64,000 nt of DNA, taken from contig NZ_SGXL01000001.1 of NCBI RefSeq assembly GCF_004216955.1, positions 1,049,034 to 1,113,033 on the forward strand. Direction: 5' to 3'. Of this stretch, positions 36,308 through 45,702 are shown piece after piece. The translations under genes were made by a program, and so were the position numbers. Under the pieces are notes generated by a model, which saw only the letters and a program-made list of their open reading frames with translations, was not told the DNA's origin and searched no databases. The DNA comes from Fictibacillus sp. BK138. Its GTDB lineage: Bacteria > Bacillota > Bacilli > Bacillales > Fictibacillaceae. How positions within the stretch are numbered: the stretch's first letter is position 1; each line of letters opens with the position of its first letter.

Positions 36308-37615
36308 ATGACACAATACCATTTTATTGGAATTAAAGGGACAGGGATGAGCCCGTTGGCACAAATCCTTCATGACATGGGTCATGATGTACAAGGATCT
36401 GATATTACTCAATACATTTTTACACAGTCAGCGCTGGAAGAGAGAAACATTCCTGTTTTACCGTTTGACAAAAGTAACATTCAAGAAGGTCAGACCATTA
36501 TTGCAGGTAATGCATTTGGTGAACAACATGAAGAAATCCAAGCAGCAAATGAAAAGAATATACCGATTCACAGGTATCATCATTTTCTTGGGGAATTTCT
36601 ATCTAACTTCACTTCTATTGCCGTTACAGGTTCACACGGAAAGACTTCAACGACAGGACTGCTTGCGCATGTAGTTGGTGCCGCAAAGCCGACTTCTTTC
36701 CTTATCGGTGATGGAACTGGAAAAGGTAGCATGGGCAGCGAATACTTCGTGTTTGAAGCATGTGAATACCGAAGACATTTCCTTTCGTATGAACCCGACT
36801 ATGCTATCATTACAAACATCGACTTTGATCATCCTGATTACTTTTCTGATTTAAATGATGTAATCAGCGCATTCCAGCAGATGGCGATGCAAGTGAAAAA
36901 GGCGATTATCGCATGTGGTGATGATGCCAATCTTCAGCAGATTCATGCTCAAGTACCGGTTGTATTTTACGGATTTGAAGATCATAACGATTTTCAGGCT
37001 AAAAATATTCAACGCGGTGATGAGGGAACGACTTTTGATGTGTTTGTGCGCAATACGTTTTATGGTACGTTCCAGATTCCTGGATACGGAACTCATAATG
37101 TGTTGAATGCACTAGCGGTTATCGCGATCTGTCATTACGAAACACTGCCAATGGATATTATTAAAGAGCAATTGAAGAGCTTTACAGGTGTGAAGCGCAG
37201 ATTTTCAGAAAAGACAGTTGGCGATCAAATCTTGATTGACGACTATGCACATCATCCGACTGAAATTAAAGTTACGATCGAAGCTACAAAATATAAGTAT
37301 AAAAATCGTGAAGTGGTTGCTATTTTCCAGCCGCACACGTTTACCCGCACTAAAACTTTTCTGGATGAATTTGCAGAGAGCCTAAGTGAAGCTGACCATG
37401 TATACCTTTGTGATATATTTGGTTCAGCAAGGGAAAATGCAGGTAATCTATCAATCGATAATCTAAAAGAAAAGATTCCGAACGCGCAGCTCATATCAGA
37501 AGATAACATCGATGTTCTTAAGAAATTCGATAATGGTGTTCTTCTATTTATGGGAGCTGGCGACATCCAGAAGTTCCAAAGAGCATACGAAGAAGCACTT
37601 ACAGCAACTCCATAA
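36308..37615 (+). CDS. murC: UDP-N-acetylmuramate--L-alanine ligase MurC
   Basis: A 435-residue Mur ligase that adds L-Ala to UDP-MurNAc in peptidoglycan precursor synthesis. N-terminal UDP-binding loop [20 protein letters not shown] loop [12 protein letters not shown], central [10 protein letters not shown], and C-terminal [10 protein letters not shown] and QPHTFTRT are all present. ATG 36308 with GGAGG. It ends in a strong terminator. Its position between sftA and ytxG follows B. subtilis. Confidence 0.96.
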   Translation: MTQYHFIGIKGTGMSPLAQILHDMGHDVQGSDITQYIFTQSALEERNIPVLPFDKSNIQEGQTIIAGNAFGEQHEEIQAANEKNIPIHRYHHFLGEFLSNFTSIAVTGSHGKTSTTGLLAHVVGAAKPTSFLIGDGTGKGSMGSEYFVFEACEYRRHFLSYEPDYAIITNIDFDHPDYFSDLNDVISAFQQMAMQVKKAIIACGDDANLQQIHAQVPVVFYGFEDHNDFQAKNIQRGDEGTTFDVFVRNTFYGTFQIPGYGTHNVLNALAVIAICHYETLPMDIIKEQLKSFTGVKRRFSEKTVGDQILIDDYAHHPTEIKVTIEATKYKYKNREVVAIFQPHTFTRTKTFLDEFAESLSEADHVYLCDIFGSARENAGNLSIDNLKEKIPNAQLISEDNIDVLKKFDNGVLLFMGAGDIQKFQRAYEEALTATP

Positions 37616-37620
37616 GAGCA

Positions 37621-37662
37621 AAAAGAAGCTGACCCATAAAATTTATGGTGTCAGCTTCTTTT
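37621..37662 (+). terminator. Terminator of murC
   Basis: AAAAGAAGCTGAC...CCATAAA pairs with TTTATGG...GTCAGCTTCTTTT; a long, almost perfect stem. Confidence 0.92.
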
Positions 37663-37720
37663 GATTCATTTTTAGCAGATATTGAGTAATTGAAACACTG
37701 TTTAAAGCTGAAATTTAAGG

Positions 37721-37869
37721 GGTTGCGTGGAACTAAAAGCATTTGTTTGAAACGTGGAGTGTTCTGCGTGAAACCTGCGATAGTATGCGTGAAACTAGAG
37801 TATTTCTGCGTGAAAAGTACATGTTCCTGCGTTAACGTGTAATAAAATATAAGAACACGTACCGTAAAA
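37721..37869. repeat. 21-bp array (CTGCGTGAAAC type) with conserved tail
   Basis: GCGTG cores lie at 37725, 37766, 37787, 37808 and 37829, with a degenerate GTTTGAAAC unit in register near 37745. From 37766 on, spacing is exactly 21 bp. About 11 bases after each constant half are variable. The last unit runs into the tail at 37834-37869, AACGTGTAATAAAATATAAG then AACACGTACCGTAAAA, nearly identical to 26552-26585. Between convergent murC and the M29 peptidase gene. Confidence 0.92.
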
Positions 37870-37890
37870 CTTTAAAACGCAGCTATTTAT

Positions 37891-37927
37891 AAGAAAAAAC
37901 CGCCTAAATTGACTATTAGGCGGTCTT
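37891..37927 (-). terminator. Terminator of the M29 aminopeptidase gene
   Basis: ACCGCCTA (37899-37906) pairs with TAGGCGGT (37917-37924); on the minus strand the stem is followed by TTTTTTCTT. Confidence 0.88.
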
Positions 37928-37934
37928 ACTTATA

Positions 37935-39047
37935 TTACTTTAAGTTTTCTGGATTCAACTGCTCAAGTTCCGGCAATACAAATACACCATCTTTACGGAT
38001 TAAAACATCATCAAAATAAATTTCTCCACCGCCGTAATCAGGGCGCTGAATCATTACCATATCCCAGTGAATGTTAGATTCATTTCCGTTATAAGCTTCT
38101 TCATACGCTTGACCTGGTGTGAAGTGGAAGCTTCCGTCGATCTTCTCATCAAATAAGATATCCTTCATCGGATGCTTAATAAATGGATTTACTCCAATCG
38201 CAAACTCACCCACATAACGCGAACCTTCATCAGTATCAAAAATTTTGTTGATACGCTCTGAATCGTTTGCAGTAGCCTTTACAATTTTCCCATTTTCAAA
38301 AGTTAATTGTACATTTTCAAATGTGAATCCATTGTAAGGTGATGGAGTATTATAAGAAATCGTTCCGTTTACTGAATCCTTAACAGGAGCTGTAAATACC
38401 TCTCCGTCAGGAATGTTATTCTGGCCCGAACACTTGATAGACGGAATATCTTTAATAGAGAACGACAGGTCTGTTCCAGGTCCTGTAATACGAACTTTAT
38501 CTGTTTTATCCATTAGATCTTTAAGGGCAGTCATTGCTTCATCCATCTTGCCATAGTCAAGGTTGCAGACTTCAAAATAGAAGTCTTCGAATGCTTCAGT
38601 ACTCATGCTGGCTGATTGAGCCATAGAAGCATTTGGATAACGAAGAACACACCATTTTGTTTTTTTAATACGGATCTTGCGGTGCATAGCAAAAATCGTT
38701 TTTTCATAAAGTGCCATCTTTTCAGAAGGAACATCTGACATTTCGTTGATGTTATCGCCTGAACGGAGCCCAATATAAGCATCCATCTGACTCATCAGTT
38801 CACCTTCATGCTTTGCGATCATCTCCATTTGTTCTTCTGATGCTTGCGTATACTGTGCACGCATTACTGAATGATCCTTTAGCAATACAAAAGGATATCC
38901 ACCAGCGGTATAAGCTTCTTGTACTAATGCATTTACTAGTTCTTTTTGTAGTCCGAAGTTTTCGATAAGAACCTTTTCACCTTTTTGTAAGTTTACCGAG
39001 TATGTAATTAAGTTTTTTGCGAGTTGCTGAATTCGCGGATCTCTCAT
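37935..39047 (-). CDS. M29 family metalloaminopeptidase
   Basis: A 370-residue cytosolic aminopeptidase of family M29 (AmpS / aminopeptidase T type), with broad N-terminal specificity and two metal ions. Conserved segments include IPDGEVFTAPVKDSVNG (metal-binding Glu), GSRYVGEFAIGVNP (Glu), and HFTPGQAYEEAY...SNIHWDMV (His ligands). ATG 39047 has GGGGGA 9 nt upstream. It is shorter than B. subtilis AmpS (410 residues), so orthology is uncertain. Confidence 0.87.
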   Translation of the reverse strand: MRDPRIQQLAKNLITYSVNLQKGEKVLIENFGLQKELVNALVQEAYTAGGYPFVLLKDHSVMRAQYTQASEEQMEMIAKHEGELMSQMDAYIGLRSGDNINEMSDVPSEKMALYEKTIFAMHRKIRIKKTKWCVLRYPNASMAQSASMSTEAFEDFYFEVCNLDYGKMDEAMTALKDLMDKTDKVRITGPGTDLSFSIKDIPSIKCSGQNNIPDGEVFTAPVKDSVNGTISYNTPSPYNGFTFENVQLTFENGKIVKATANDSERINKIFDTDEGSRYVGEFAIGVNPFIKHPMKDILFDEKIDGSFHFTPGQAYEEAYNGNESNIHWDMVMIQRPDYGGGEIYFDDVLIRKDGVFVLPELEQLNPENLK

Positions 39048-39122
39048 GTAGAATAATCCCCCTATATTTTTAATATCTTCTTTATTTTAACTTAATTTAA
39101 ACAATTTGTAATGTTCTATTAA

Positions 39123-39187
39123 AGGAATTTAGCTTTAAGCCAAGAATACTTAATAAAACACGTTTCCTTTGATTTAAACTCGGGAAA
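39123..39187 (+). promoter_or_regulatory. Candidate sigma-H and sigma-B promoters of ytxGHJ
   Basis: AGGAATTT (39123-39130) with GAAT at 39144-39147 matches the sigma-H pattern (AGGAATT, 11-12 nt, RNNGAAT). GTTTCC (39162-39167), 14 nt, GGGAAA (39182-39187) resembles sigma-B (GTTTAA-N12-15-GGGTAT). B. subtilis ytxGHJ (csb40) is known to be transcribed by both sigma factors, so the tandem arrangement appears conserved. Confidence 0.65.
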
Positions 39188-39222
39188 AGCTAATAATATA
39201 CTTTCAGGAGGTGTCTCGTATA

Positions 39223-39678
39223 ATGGAAACTATTATTTCAATCAGTGTAGCTATTATTGCAGTAGCATTTGTTGTACTCGTTTATTTTTTGTCAAGAGCT
39301 CTAAAGTCCTTGCAAATAACCCTCGATAATGTCGCGGTAACGCTTGGAAGTCTGGAAAAACAACTGGACGGCGTGACGCGCGAGACAACCGATTTGTTAC
39401 ATAAAACAAACCAGTTAGCCGAGGATGTTCAAAAGAAATCTGATTCGTTAAACCACGTTTTTTCTGCAGTACAGGATTTTGGTCAATCTGTTCAAAAGGT
39501 GAACCAATCTGTCCGTAAAGTTACCGACCAAATCACGGTAGAAACAGAGCGGCAGTCAAAGCAAATATCGCAAGCGGTTCAATGGGGAAATGCAGCATTG
39601 AATTTATGGGAGAAATATAAGCTCAAAAAATCCAATGTTGATTCAGCAACAAACCAATATTCAAGAGGAGGAGTGTAA
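39223..39678 (+). CDS. ytxG: General-stress membrane protein YtxG (DUF948)
   Basis: A 151-residue protein with an N-terminal membrane helix (ISISVAIIAVAFVVLVYFL, about 3-23) and a long coiled-coil-like DUF948 region of Gln/Ser-rich heptads. First gene of the stress operon ytxGHJ. ATG 39223 follows AGGAGG at 11 nt; the upstream GTG at 39211 overlaps the site. Exact function is unknown. Confidence 0.9.
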   Translation: METIISISVAIIAVAFVVLVYFLSRALKSLQITLDNVAVTLGSLEKQLDGVTRETTDLLHKTNQLAEDVQKKSDSLNHVFSAVQDFGQSVQKVNQSVRKVTDQITVETERQSKQISQAVQWGNAALNLWEKYKLKKSNVDSATNQYSRGGV

Positions 39679-40101
39679 ATGAGCAACAACAATAACAACA
39701 ATCAAAACATTGACAGCAAAGATTTTATGATCGGTGCTCTCGTTGGCGGAATGTTAGGGGCTGCGGCAGCATTATTACTAGCTCCTAAAGCAGGAAAAGA
39801 GTTGCGAAGTGATTTAAATGAACAAGCTGTGTATTTAAAGGATAAAAGTAACGAGTTTTCTCATTTAGCTCGTGAGAAATCCTCAAATATTGTACGTACT
39901 GTTTCCGAGCAATCGAATCAAGTAGCTACAAAGGTTAAAGATTTAACTTCTAACCTGCGCAAAGACATTGATAAATGGCGTGCAAAAGAAGAAGAGAATG
40001 CGTCTGAATTGTATGGTGAAATTACAGACGATATTCAAGAAGAGAAGCAATTAGATTATGACCCAGCAAATGAGCAAGAATTAGTAGAGCAAAAATATTG
40101 A
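39679..40101 (+). CDS. ytxH: General-stress protein YtxH
   Basis: A 140-residue protein with the YtxH (gas-vesicle-like) motif: helix DFMIGALVGGMLGAAAALLL and the APKAGKELRSDL start of an amphipathic region, then a long charged helical part. ATG directly follows the ytxG stop codon (TAAATG), so translation is coupled. It is a B. subtilis sigma-B/sigma-H stress gene of unknown molecular role. Confidence 0.92.
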   Translation: MSNNNNNNQNIDSKDFMIGALVGGMLGAAAALLLAPKAGKELRSDLNEQAVYLKDKSNEFSHLAREKSSNIVRTVSEQSNQVATKVKDLTSNLRKDIDKWRAKEEENASELYGEITDDIQEEKQLDYDPANEQELVEQKY

Positions 40102-40127
40102 TAAGTAATTAACAAATATGAAAAGAT

Positions 40128-40158
40128 AAGAAAAAAGAATCTGATTCTTTTTTCTTGT
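40128..40158 (+). terminator. Hairpin between ytxH and ytxJ
   Basis: AAGAAAAAAGAATC (40128-40141) pairs with GATTCTTTTTTCTT (40143-40156), a perfect 14-bp inverted repeat with a T-rich 3' arm, inside the operon. Partial termination would lower YtxJ relative to YtxG/H. The stem is AT-rich, so its strength is moderate. Confidence 0.65.
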
Positions 40159-40184
40159 CTTTTTATTATGGAGGTAGATTATTT

Positions 40185-40523
40185 ATGTCACTTATTCAAC
40201 TGCAGAATGAACAGGATTGGAATTTAGTTAAAGAACAAAAAAAACGGATCATTATTATGAAAAACAGCACAACATGCCCTGTTAGTCATGAAGCGTTTAA
40301 AGAATATCAAAAATTCGCATCTGATAATGAAGAAGAAACGCTATATTACTTAAATGTTCAGGACTCCAGACCGCTCTCTAATCTAATTGCAGAACAAACA
40401 GGAGTGAAGCATGAATCACCACAAGTTTTGATCCTTGCAAATGACACAGTCGTTTGGCATGATTCTCATTGGAACATCACAAATAAAAAACTGACTCAGG
40501 CAAATGAAAAAACAAAAGCGTAG
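40185..40523 (+). CDS. ytxJ: Bacillithiol-system redox protein YtxJ
   Basis: A 112-residue monothiol thioredoxin-fold protein with active site C31-P-V-S (NSTTCPVSHEAF) and cis-Pro SPQVLIL. Proteins of this type are considered bacilliredoxin-like and act with bacillithiol on disulfides. ATG 40185 with GGAGG is chosen; an upstream ATG at 40155 lacks a site and lies in the hairpin. Last gene of ytxGHJ; its terminator overlaps the final codons. Confidence 0.9.
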   Translation: MSLIQLQNEQDWNLVKEQKKRIIIMKNSTTCPVSHEAFKEYQKFASDNEEETLYYLNVQDSRPLSNLIAEQTGVKHESPQVLILANDTVVWHDSHWNITNKKLTQANEKTKA

Positions 40524-40547
40524 CAGATCACTGCTGCGCTTTTTCTT
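40514..40547 (+). terminator. Terminator overlapping the ytxJ stop
   Basis: AAAAGCGTAGCAG (40514-40526) pairs with CTGCTGCGCTTTT (40531-40543), with one wobble, then TTTTC. The 5' arm contains the last codons of ytxJ. Confidence 0.88.
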
Positions 40548-40576
40548 TAAGATTGTTTTAGCAAACTTTATTGCCC

Positions 40577-40806
40577 TTGAAAGTGGTTGATTTCCACTCC
40601 AGGATGCTCGCTTTCCGCGGGGCGTGCGGTTAGCCTCCCTATCGCTTCGCGCTGACGGAGTCTCACCTGTCCCGCTTAATGGAAGTACCCTTGCTCCTGT
40701 GTATACAAGTAAAATGCTAGCGATGTCAGCTTCCTCGTCGCATGCTTTGCGAGAAGCATCTCAGGTGGTAGGCACGCACCTTACACTCTAATCAACTTGT
40801 CAACGA
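40577..40806 (+). repeat. Long GC-rich interspersed repeat, copy 3 (long subtype)
   Basis: Collinear with copy 1 (6343-6570), including the ~100-bp middle segment (GGAAGTACCCTTGCTCCTG... and GGCACGCACCTT). Ends are GTTGATTTCC and AATCAACTTG. It lies between convergent ytxJ and the FtsA-like gene, and nothing else is seen in this 319-bp gap. Confidence 0.92.
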
Positions 40807-40842
40807 AGGGTGTCAAAAACAATTGATAATAGAAATCAGCCA

Positions 40843-42996
40843 TTAAATAAGAACCTCGAACTTCAATTCTAATGAATCTCCTGTTTCAATCTCAGTTTGA
40901 AAGCCTGCTTTTTCTTTGTTTTTTAAAATAATTAATGTTTCACCCGGCCGTGGGGAAATTGCAATATCAACCCTTGTAAAAATATCCTGAAAAATAAAAG
41001 GCTGCTGTTTTGTTCTTTCCATATTGAGTTCGTCATTCAGAAACAGAATAGAATCTTCCATTAGAGACTCACCATTGCGATAGAACTTGAATAAAGGCTT
41101 TGTCAGTGAAACTTCTTCATTATTAAATGTTACCGAACAGGATTGCAGGAGATTTAATTGAAGAACATCAAGTAATTCGTTTAAGGTTACCTGTTTGTCT
41201 CCAGCTGCTTCAAATGTGAGATGATCCCCATCGTCCCAGTTTGATGCTCTATCAATGTCTATGCCATTTAAATAAATGTTATTATTTTTATTGCGGATCA
41301 ATTGAACGGGCTTGCCATCAACTTTTACAGAGAAAGTGGGGGTGTCTTCTTTTCGGTATAACCCTTGTATCTCCATCACTTCTTCTATCGTATCAGGAAA
41401 ATAAGAAATGAGTTCATCCCGGTCATTTAATAAAGTTTCAGGAGAAACAGGCTGTTGATTAACATAATACTGTGTTTCGATAATTGTTGATTCGCCATCA
41501 ATTAAAATCGTTTTCACTACATGTTCTTTAACCGCTTCTTTAGCAGCAATCGAGGCATTTGCTCCATTTACACCCGCAATATAGGAGATAAAAGCTCCAT
41601 CAAAAATTTCATCCGAAAGAGAAGCTTCCTTTCCGCTCATAATAATTTGCGGTGGGGTGCCAAGACTGCCCTTAATTATTTTTACTTCACCATTGACCTT
41701 GATCATAAGTCCCATACCGGGTCTTCCATATAGCTTAGAAAGGTCAGCGCCGCCAGCTATCAGTGCATCCCCAATCGTAAGTTTTTTTACTTCGAATAAC
41801 CTTATCGTTTTATCGTTAACAGTAACGGTTACATATTTTACAGGATTTTCTCTTGCGGCTATCCCAATCCCAACAGGGGTAACAAATTCAGGACCCGTCT
41901 GTTCAATGGATGAAGTAAGTGATGTTATAGCATCAATACCTCGAATAGCTGCACGTTCTGTTGGTAAATCAAGCTTTTCTGCAATCTTCTCACGCAGACC
42001 TGGTGTCATACTTCCTCCGCCTACAAGCATGACAGCTTGCGGTGGCTTTGCATTCAGATGAAGAATTTCTTTCGTTATTTTTTCAGCAAGATTTTCAATG
42101 GCTGGCTGTATTTTTTCCAAAACTTCGAGTTTAGATTTTTTTGAAGAAAATCCTAAAATATCGGTATACTCCACGAAATCATTTTTATATAGAGATCGCT
42201 TCATGTCTTCAGCCACCGGGAAATCCAATAGGAATTCTGAGCTGATCGCTTCAGTGATTTCATCTCCTGCAACAGGAACCATACCATAAGCCACAACAGT
42301 ACCTTCATCAGTTAAAGCTATATCAGATGTTCCTGCTCCTATGTCAACGAGAGCCACATTTAATTTCCTCATAGATTGGGGTATGAGTACATTGATTGCT
42401 GCGATTGGCTCAAGTGTTAAAGCTTCCATCTCCAGGCCGGCTTCTCGCAGAGCTCTAATTAAGGATTCTACCACCACTCTTGGAAGAAAAGTTGCGATTA
42501 CCTCGACGGAAGCTGTTAACCCTTGCTGACCGATGAAGCTTCCGATTTCTTGATCATCCAGGTAATAATGAAGAACCGAATATCCTACACAGTCATAGAT
42601 GTGGTTAGATTTTTCATCCAGCATGCTGGCCAGCTGAAACTGCGCATGCTGAACAGCTGCAAGCTCCAAATGTATAACTTCTTCTTGCAAGGTTACGGAA
42701 ACAGCAGATATATCCTTTTCGGATCTTCCTTTAACTGTCTTTAGGGCACGTCCAGCGGCTGCGACACAAACTTTTTGGAGCGGTCCTGTTTCAAGCTCAA
42801 GCTCTTCTTTAATTTTCTTTATAACTTTAGCAACTGCAGGTATGTGGTGGATTTGTCCATCCAGCATAGAACGCTCTTCATGTTCCATAACTTTCATATG
42901 CATAACTTCATATTTTCCATCTGCATGCTGCTTTAATATCATACCGACAACTGACCGAGTGCCGATATCCAATGCGAATAAAAGTTTTTTGTCCAC
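40843..42996 (-). CDS. FtsA/PilM-like ATPase with long C-terminal extension
   Basis: A 717-residue actin/Hsp70-fold protein of the FtsA-PilM group. Phosphate 1 loop ALDIGTRSVVGMI at residues 8-20, an SHS2-like insert (VTLQEEVIHLELAAVQHAQ... ASVEVIATF), phosphate 2 loop VDIGAGTSDIALT, adenosine motif MLVGGGSMTPGL. The last ~330 residues (from about 385) are not part of FtsA and look like several small beta domains. No membrane helix. GTG 42996 follows AGAGGTG. Not in this place in B. subtilis; partner and role are unknown. Confidence 0.8.
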   Translation of the reverse strand: MDKKLLFALDIGTRSVVGMILKQHADGKYEVMHMKVMEHEERSMLDGQIHHIPAVAKVIKKIKEELELETGPLQKVCVAAAGRALKTVKGRSEKDISAVSVTLQEEVIHLELAAVQHAQFQLASMLDEKSNHIYDCVGYSVLHYYLDDQEIGSFIGQQGLTASVEVIATFLPRVVVESLIRALREAGLEMEALTLEPIAAINVLIPQSMRKLNVALVDIGAGTSDIALTDEGTVVAYGMVPVAGDEITEAISSEFLLDFPVAEDMKRSLYKNDFVEYTDILGFSSKKSKLEVLEKIQPAIENLAEKITKEILHLNAKPPQAVMLVGGGSMTPGLREKIAEKLDLPTERAAIRGIDAITSLTSSIEQTGPEFVTPVGIGIAARENPVKYVTVTVNDKTIRLFEVKKLTIGDALIAGGADLSKLYGRPGMGLMIKVNGEVKIIKGSLGTPPQIIMSGKEASLSDEIFDGAFISYIAGVNGANASIAAKEAVKEHVVKTILIDGESTIIETQYYVNQQPVSPETLLNDRDELISYFPDTIEEVMEIQGLYRKEDTPTFSVKVDGKPVQLIRNKNNNIYLNGIDIDRASNWDDGDHLTFEAAGDKQVTLNELLDVLQLNLLQSCSVTFNNEEVSLTKPLFKFYRNGESLMEDSILFLNDELNMERTKQQPFIFQDIFTRVDIAISPRPGETLIILKNKEKAGFQTEIETGDSLELKFEVLI

Positions 42997-43124
42997 GAAG
43001 GCACCTCTTTTTGATACGATAGACGTAAGGAATTGTTTAAACGCTTTAAACTGATAATTTTATAGCCTAATTATTAGAAATGTATCACATTTTTTACATT
43101 TTATAAATACAGAGGTGTATATAG

Positions 43125-44213
43125 ATGAATCATCCAGAATTAAACACATTACGGACCGAGCTTGATGAAATCAATAAAGAGCTCTTAAGGTTAATCAGTA
43201 AACGTGGCGAACTTGTACAGAAGATCGGAAAGATTAAGACCGCACAAGGCATGAAAAAATATGACCCTGTAAGAGAAAGACACATGCTGAACCTAATTGC
43301 TTCAGAAAATGAGGGTCCATTTGAAACAGCTACGATGCAGCATCTTTTTAAAGAAATATTTAAAGCAGGTCTGGAACTGCAAGAAGATGATCATAGAAAA
43401 GCCCTGCTCGTATCTAGAAAACAGCGATCACAGGATACTGTTATATCGGTTAAAGGGACTGAGATCGGAAGCGGAAGTCCAATTCTAATTGCCGGTCCTT
43501 GTGCTGTAGAAAGCTATGAACAAACAGCAGAAGTAGCCCAAGCTGTAACGGACCAAGGCTTGAGAATTCTTCGTGGCGGGGCGTTTAAACCTCGTACATC
43601 TCCATACGATTTTCAAGGACTTGGTGTTGAAGGATTGAACATCTTAAAAAAAGTTGCGGATGAATACAACTGTGCAGTCATCAGTGAAATTGTTCATCCA
43701 GATGATTTAGAAATGGCTTCTGAGTATTTGGATATTATCCAAATCGGTGCAAGGAATATGCAAAACTACGAATTACTAAAAGCAGCTGGAAAAATAGACA
43801 AGCCTATTCTATTAAAAAGAGGTTTATCCGCTACAATCGAAGAGTTTATTAATTCAGCTGAGTACATCATGTCCCAAGGAAACGGTCAGATCATCCTTTG
43901 TGAGAGAGGGATTCGTACCTATGAAAGAGCAACTCGAAATACGCTTGATATAACAGCTGTTCCCATTTTAAAACAGGAAACACATCTGCCTGTATTCGTA
44001 GATGTTACACATTCTACAGGTAGAAAGGATCTGCTTCTCCCAGCAGCTAAAGCAGCTTTAGCCATTGGAGCTGATGGAGTCATGACAGAAGTACACCCTG
44101 ATCCTGCAGTGGCTTTGTCGGATGCAGCACAGCAAATGAACATTAACGAGTTTGAAAAGTTCGTTAGTGAACTTGTTAAAACAGGCTATATTAAAATCAA
44201 TCAGATGGTATAG
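43125..44213 (+). CDS. aroA: Bifunctional chorismate mutase/DAHP synthase AroA
   Basis: A 362-residue first enzyme of the shikimate pathway fused to chorismate mutase. The N-terminal AroQ-type domain (about 1-90: [20 protein letters not shown]) provides allosteric sensing of chorismate/prephenate. The DAHP synthase domain has [19 protein letters not shown] and [13 protein letters not shown], with metal ligands further on. ATG 43125 follows CAGAGGTG. Immediately upstream of ccpA, as in B. subtilis. Confidence 0.94.
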   Translation: MNHPELNTLRTELDEINKELLRLISKRGELVQKIGKIKTAQGMKKYDPVRERHMLNLIASENEGPFETATMQHLFKEIFKAGLELQEDDHRKALLVSRKQRSQDTVISVKGTEIGSGSPILIAGPCAVESYEQTAEVAQAVTDQGLRILRGGAFKPRTSPYDFQGLGVEGLNILKKVADEYNCAVISEIVHPDDLEMASEYLDIIQIGARNMQNYELLKAAGKIDKPILLKRGLSATIEEFINSAEYIMSQGNGQIILCERGIRTYERATRNTLDITAVPILKQETHLPVFVDVTHSTGRKDLLLPAAKAALAIGADGVMTEVHPDPAVALSDAAQQMNINEFEKFVSELVKTGYIKINQMV

Positions 44214-44226
44214 AGGGTTCCACTAG

Positions 44227-44256
44227 CCGGCAGCATAATCGCTGCCGGTATTTATT
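44227..44256 (+). terminator. Terminator of aroA
   Basis: CCGGCAGC pairs with GCTGCCGG around ATAATC; the T-rich tail is short (TATTTATT). Confidence 0.75.
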
Positions 44257-44378
44257 ATGGTCAGCCATTAAAAAAGAGTATGATAAACTCAAATTTCGCC
44301 AAAAATAAACAAAATAGGTATGTTTTCTTTTAAAATCATTTCAATTATTGAATAAATCGTGAAACATGCTTCTATTCG

Positions 44379-44407
44379 TTGCCTACTTTACTACTTTATC
44401 GTATGAT
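44379..44407 (+). promoter_or_regulatory. Candidate sigma-A promoter of ccpA
   Basis: TTGCCT (44379-44384), a 17-bp spacer and TATGAT (44402-44407), 50 bp before the start codon. Confidence 0.6.
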
Positions 44408-44456
44408 ATTAGCATTACATAGCTGTCGGACATGCAGTAAAAAAGGAGGACTTTTT

Positions 44457-45455
44457 TTGAATACAACAATTTATGACGTGGCACGCGAGGCAGGCGTTTC
44501 TATGGCAACGGTTTCACGTGTTGTTAACGGAAACCCAAACGTAAAGCCATCTACACGTAAAAAGGTATTAGAAGCAATTGAAAGATTAGGCTATCGTCCT
44601 AACGCGGTAGCAAGAGGACTAGCAAGTAAAAAAACGACAACGGTAGGGGTTATCATCCCAGATATCTCAAGTATCTTCTTTGCTGAACTAGCAAGAGGTA
44701 TCGAAGATATTGCGACGATGTATAAATACAATATTATTTTATGTAACTCTGATCAGAACAAGGAAAAAGAAATCCATCTATTGAACACGTTGCTTGGAAA
44801 ACAAGTAGATGGAATTGTGTTCATGGGCGGAAAGATTACAGAAGAGCATGTAGAAGAGTTCAAGCGTGCTCCAGTTCCGATTGTAATGGCAGCAACGGTA
44901 GACATGAACGAAGAAGTTCCTTCAGTAAATATCGATTATGAAAATGCTGTTTATGAAGCAGTTACAAATCTTCTGGAAAAGGGACACTCATCTGTCGCTA
45001 TGGTGACAGGACCTCTTGAGGATCCGATTAACGGCTACTATAAATTTAACGGGTATCGCAAAGCGTTGGAAGAGCACGGAAAAAAAGTGGATGAGAGCCA
45101 AGTTTTTGTTGGTGAATACACGTATGATTCTGGTATTGAAGCTGTTGAATCTTTCCTTGATAGTGATAATAAACCATCTGCTATTTTTGTAGGAACAGAC
45201 GAAATGGCTCTAGGTGTTATTCATGGCGCACAAGATCGCGGTTTGAATGTTCCTGAAGATATTGAAGTAATCGGATTTGACAACACCAGACTTGCGACTA
45301 TGGTTCGTCCAACCCTTTCAACAGTCGTACAGCCAATGTATGATATCGGAGCGGTAGCCATGAGATTGCTGACAAAGTTAATGAACAAAGAAACGGTGGA
45401 AGAACATACTGTTGTATTGCCTCATCGTATTCAATTTAGAGATTCTACAAAATAG
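44457..45455 (+). CDS. ccpA: Catabolite control protein A
   Basis: A 332-residue LacI-family global regulator that binds cre sites with HPr-Ser46-P and controls carbon metabolism. The N-terminal HTH with hinge ([20 protein letters not shown]) is intact, followed by the periplasmic-binding-like core ending in the [18 protein letters not shown] segment. TTG 44457 lies 7 nt after AAGGAGG; the open frame reaches 26 codons upstream but without a site. Likely targets in this window: acsA/acu and megL. Confidence 0.96.
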   Translation: MNTTIYDVAREAGVSMATVSRVVNGNPNVKPSTRKKVLEAIERLGYRPNAVARGLASKKTTTVGVIIPDISSIFFAELARGIEDIATMYKYNIILCNSDQNKEKEIHLLNTLLGKQVDGIVFMGGKITEEHVEEFKRAPVPIVMAATVDMNEEVPSVNIDYENAVYEAVTNLLEKGHSSVAMVTGPLEDPINGYYKFNGYRKALEEHGKKVDESQVFVGEYTYDSGIEAVESFLDSDNKPSAIFVGTDEMALGVIHGAQDRGLNVPEDIEVIGFDNTRLATMVRPTLSTVVQPMYDIGAVAMRLLTKLMNKETVEEHTVVLPHRIQFRDSTK

Positions 45456-45502
45456 AAGGTTCTTTTTCAAAAAGATTGTTGCTTGAGATCATTTTACTTC
45501 TT

Positions 45503-45650
45503 CATTGAAAGTTGATTGGAGTACAAGGTGCGAGACTCCTGGGGGACGAGTGTGACAGGTGAGACTCCTAAAGGCGCAGAGTGCCAGGAGGCTCACCGCA
45601 CGCCCCCCGGAAAGGGAGCATCTGGAACGGAAATCAACTTCTTTCAAAGC
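45503..45650 (-). repeat. Long GC-rich interspersed repeat, copy 4 (short subtype, reverse)
   Basis: AGTTGATTGGAGTACAAGG ... GGTGAGACTCC ... GGAGGCTCACCGCACGCCCC ... GGAACGGAAATCAACT. Terminal inverted repeat AGTTGATT/AATCAACT. Opposite orientation to copies 1-3 and lacking their middle segment. Between co-directional ccpA and mtnN. Confidence 0.92.
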
Positions 45651-45702
45651 AACAAAGTTTGCTAAAACAGCCAAGTAAAGACGATTTGATGAGGTGGGAG
45701 AA

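Noticed and set aside
41657-42061. 134-residue frame opposite the FtsA-like gene
   Set aside because: Antisense shadow of a well-supported coding region.
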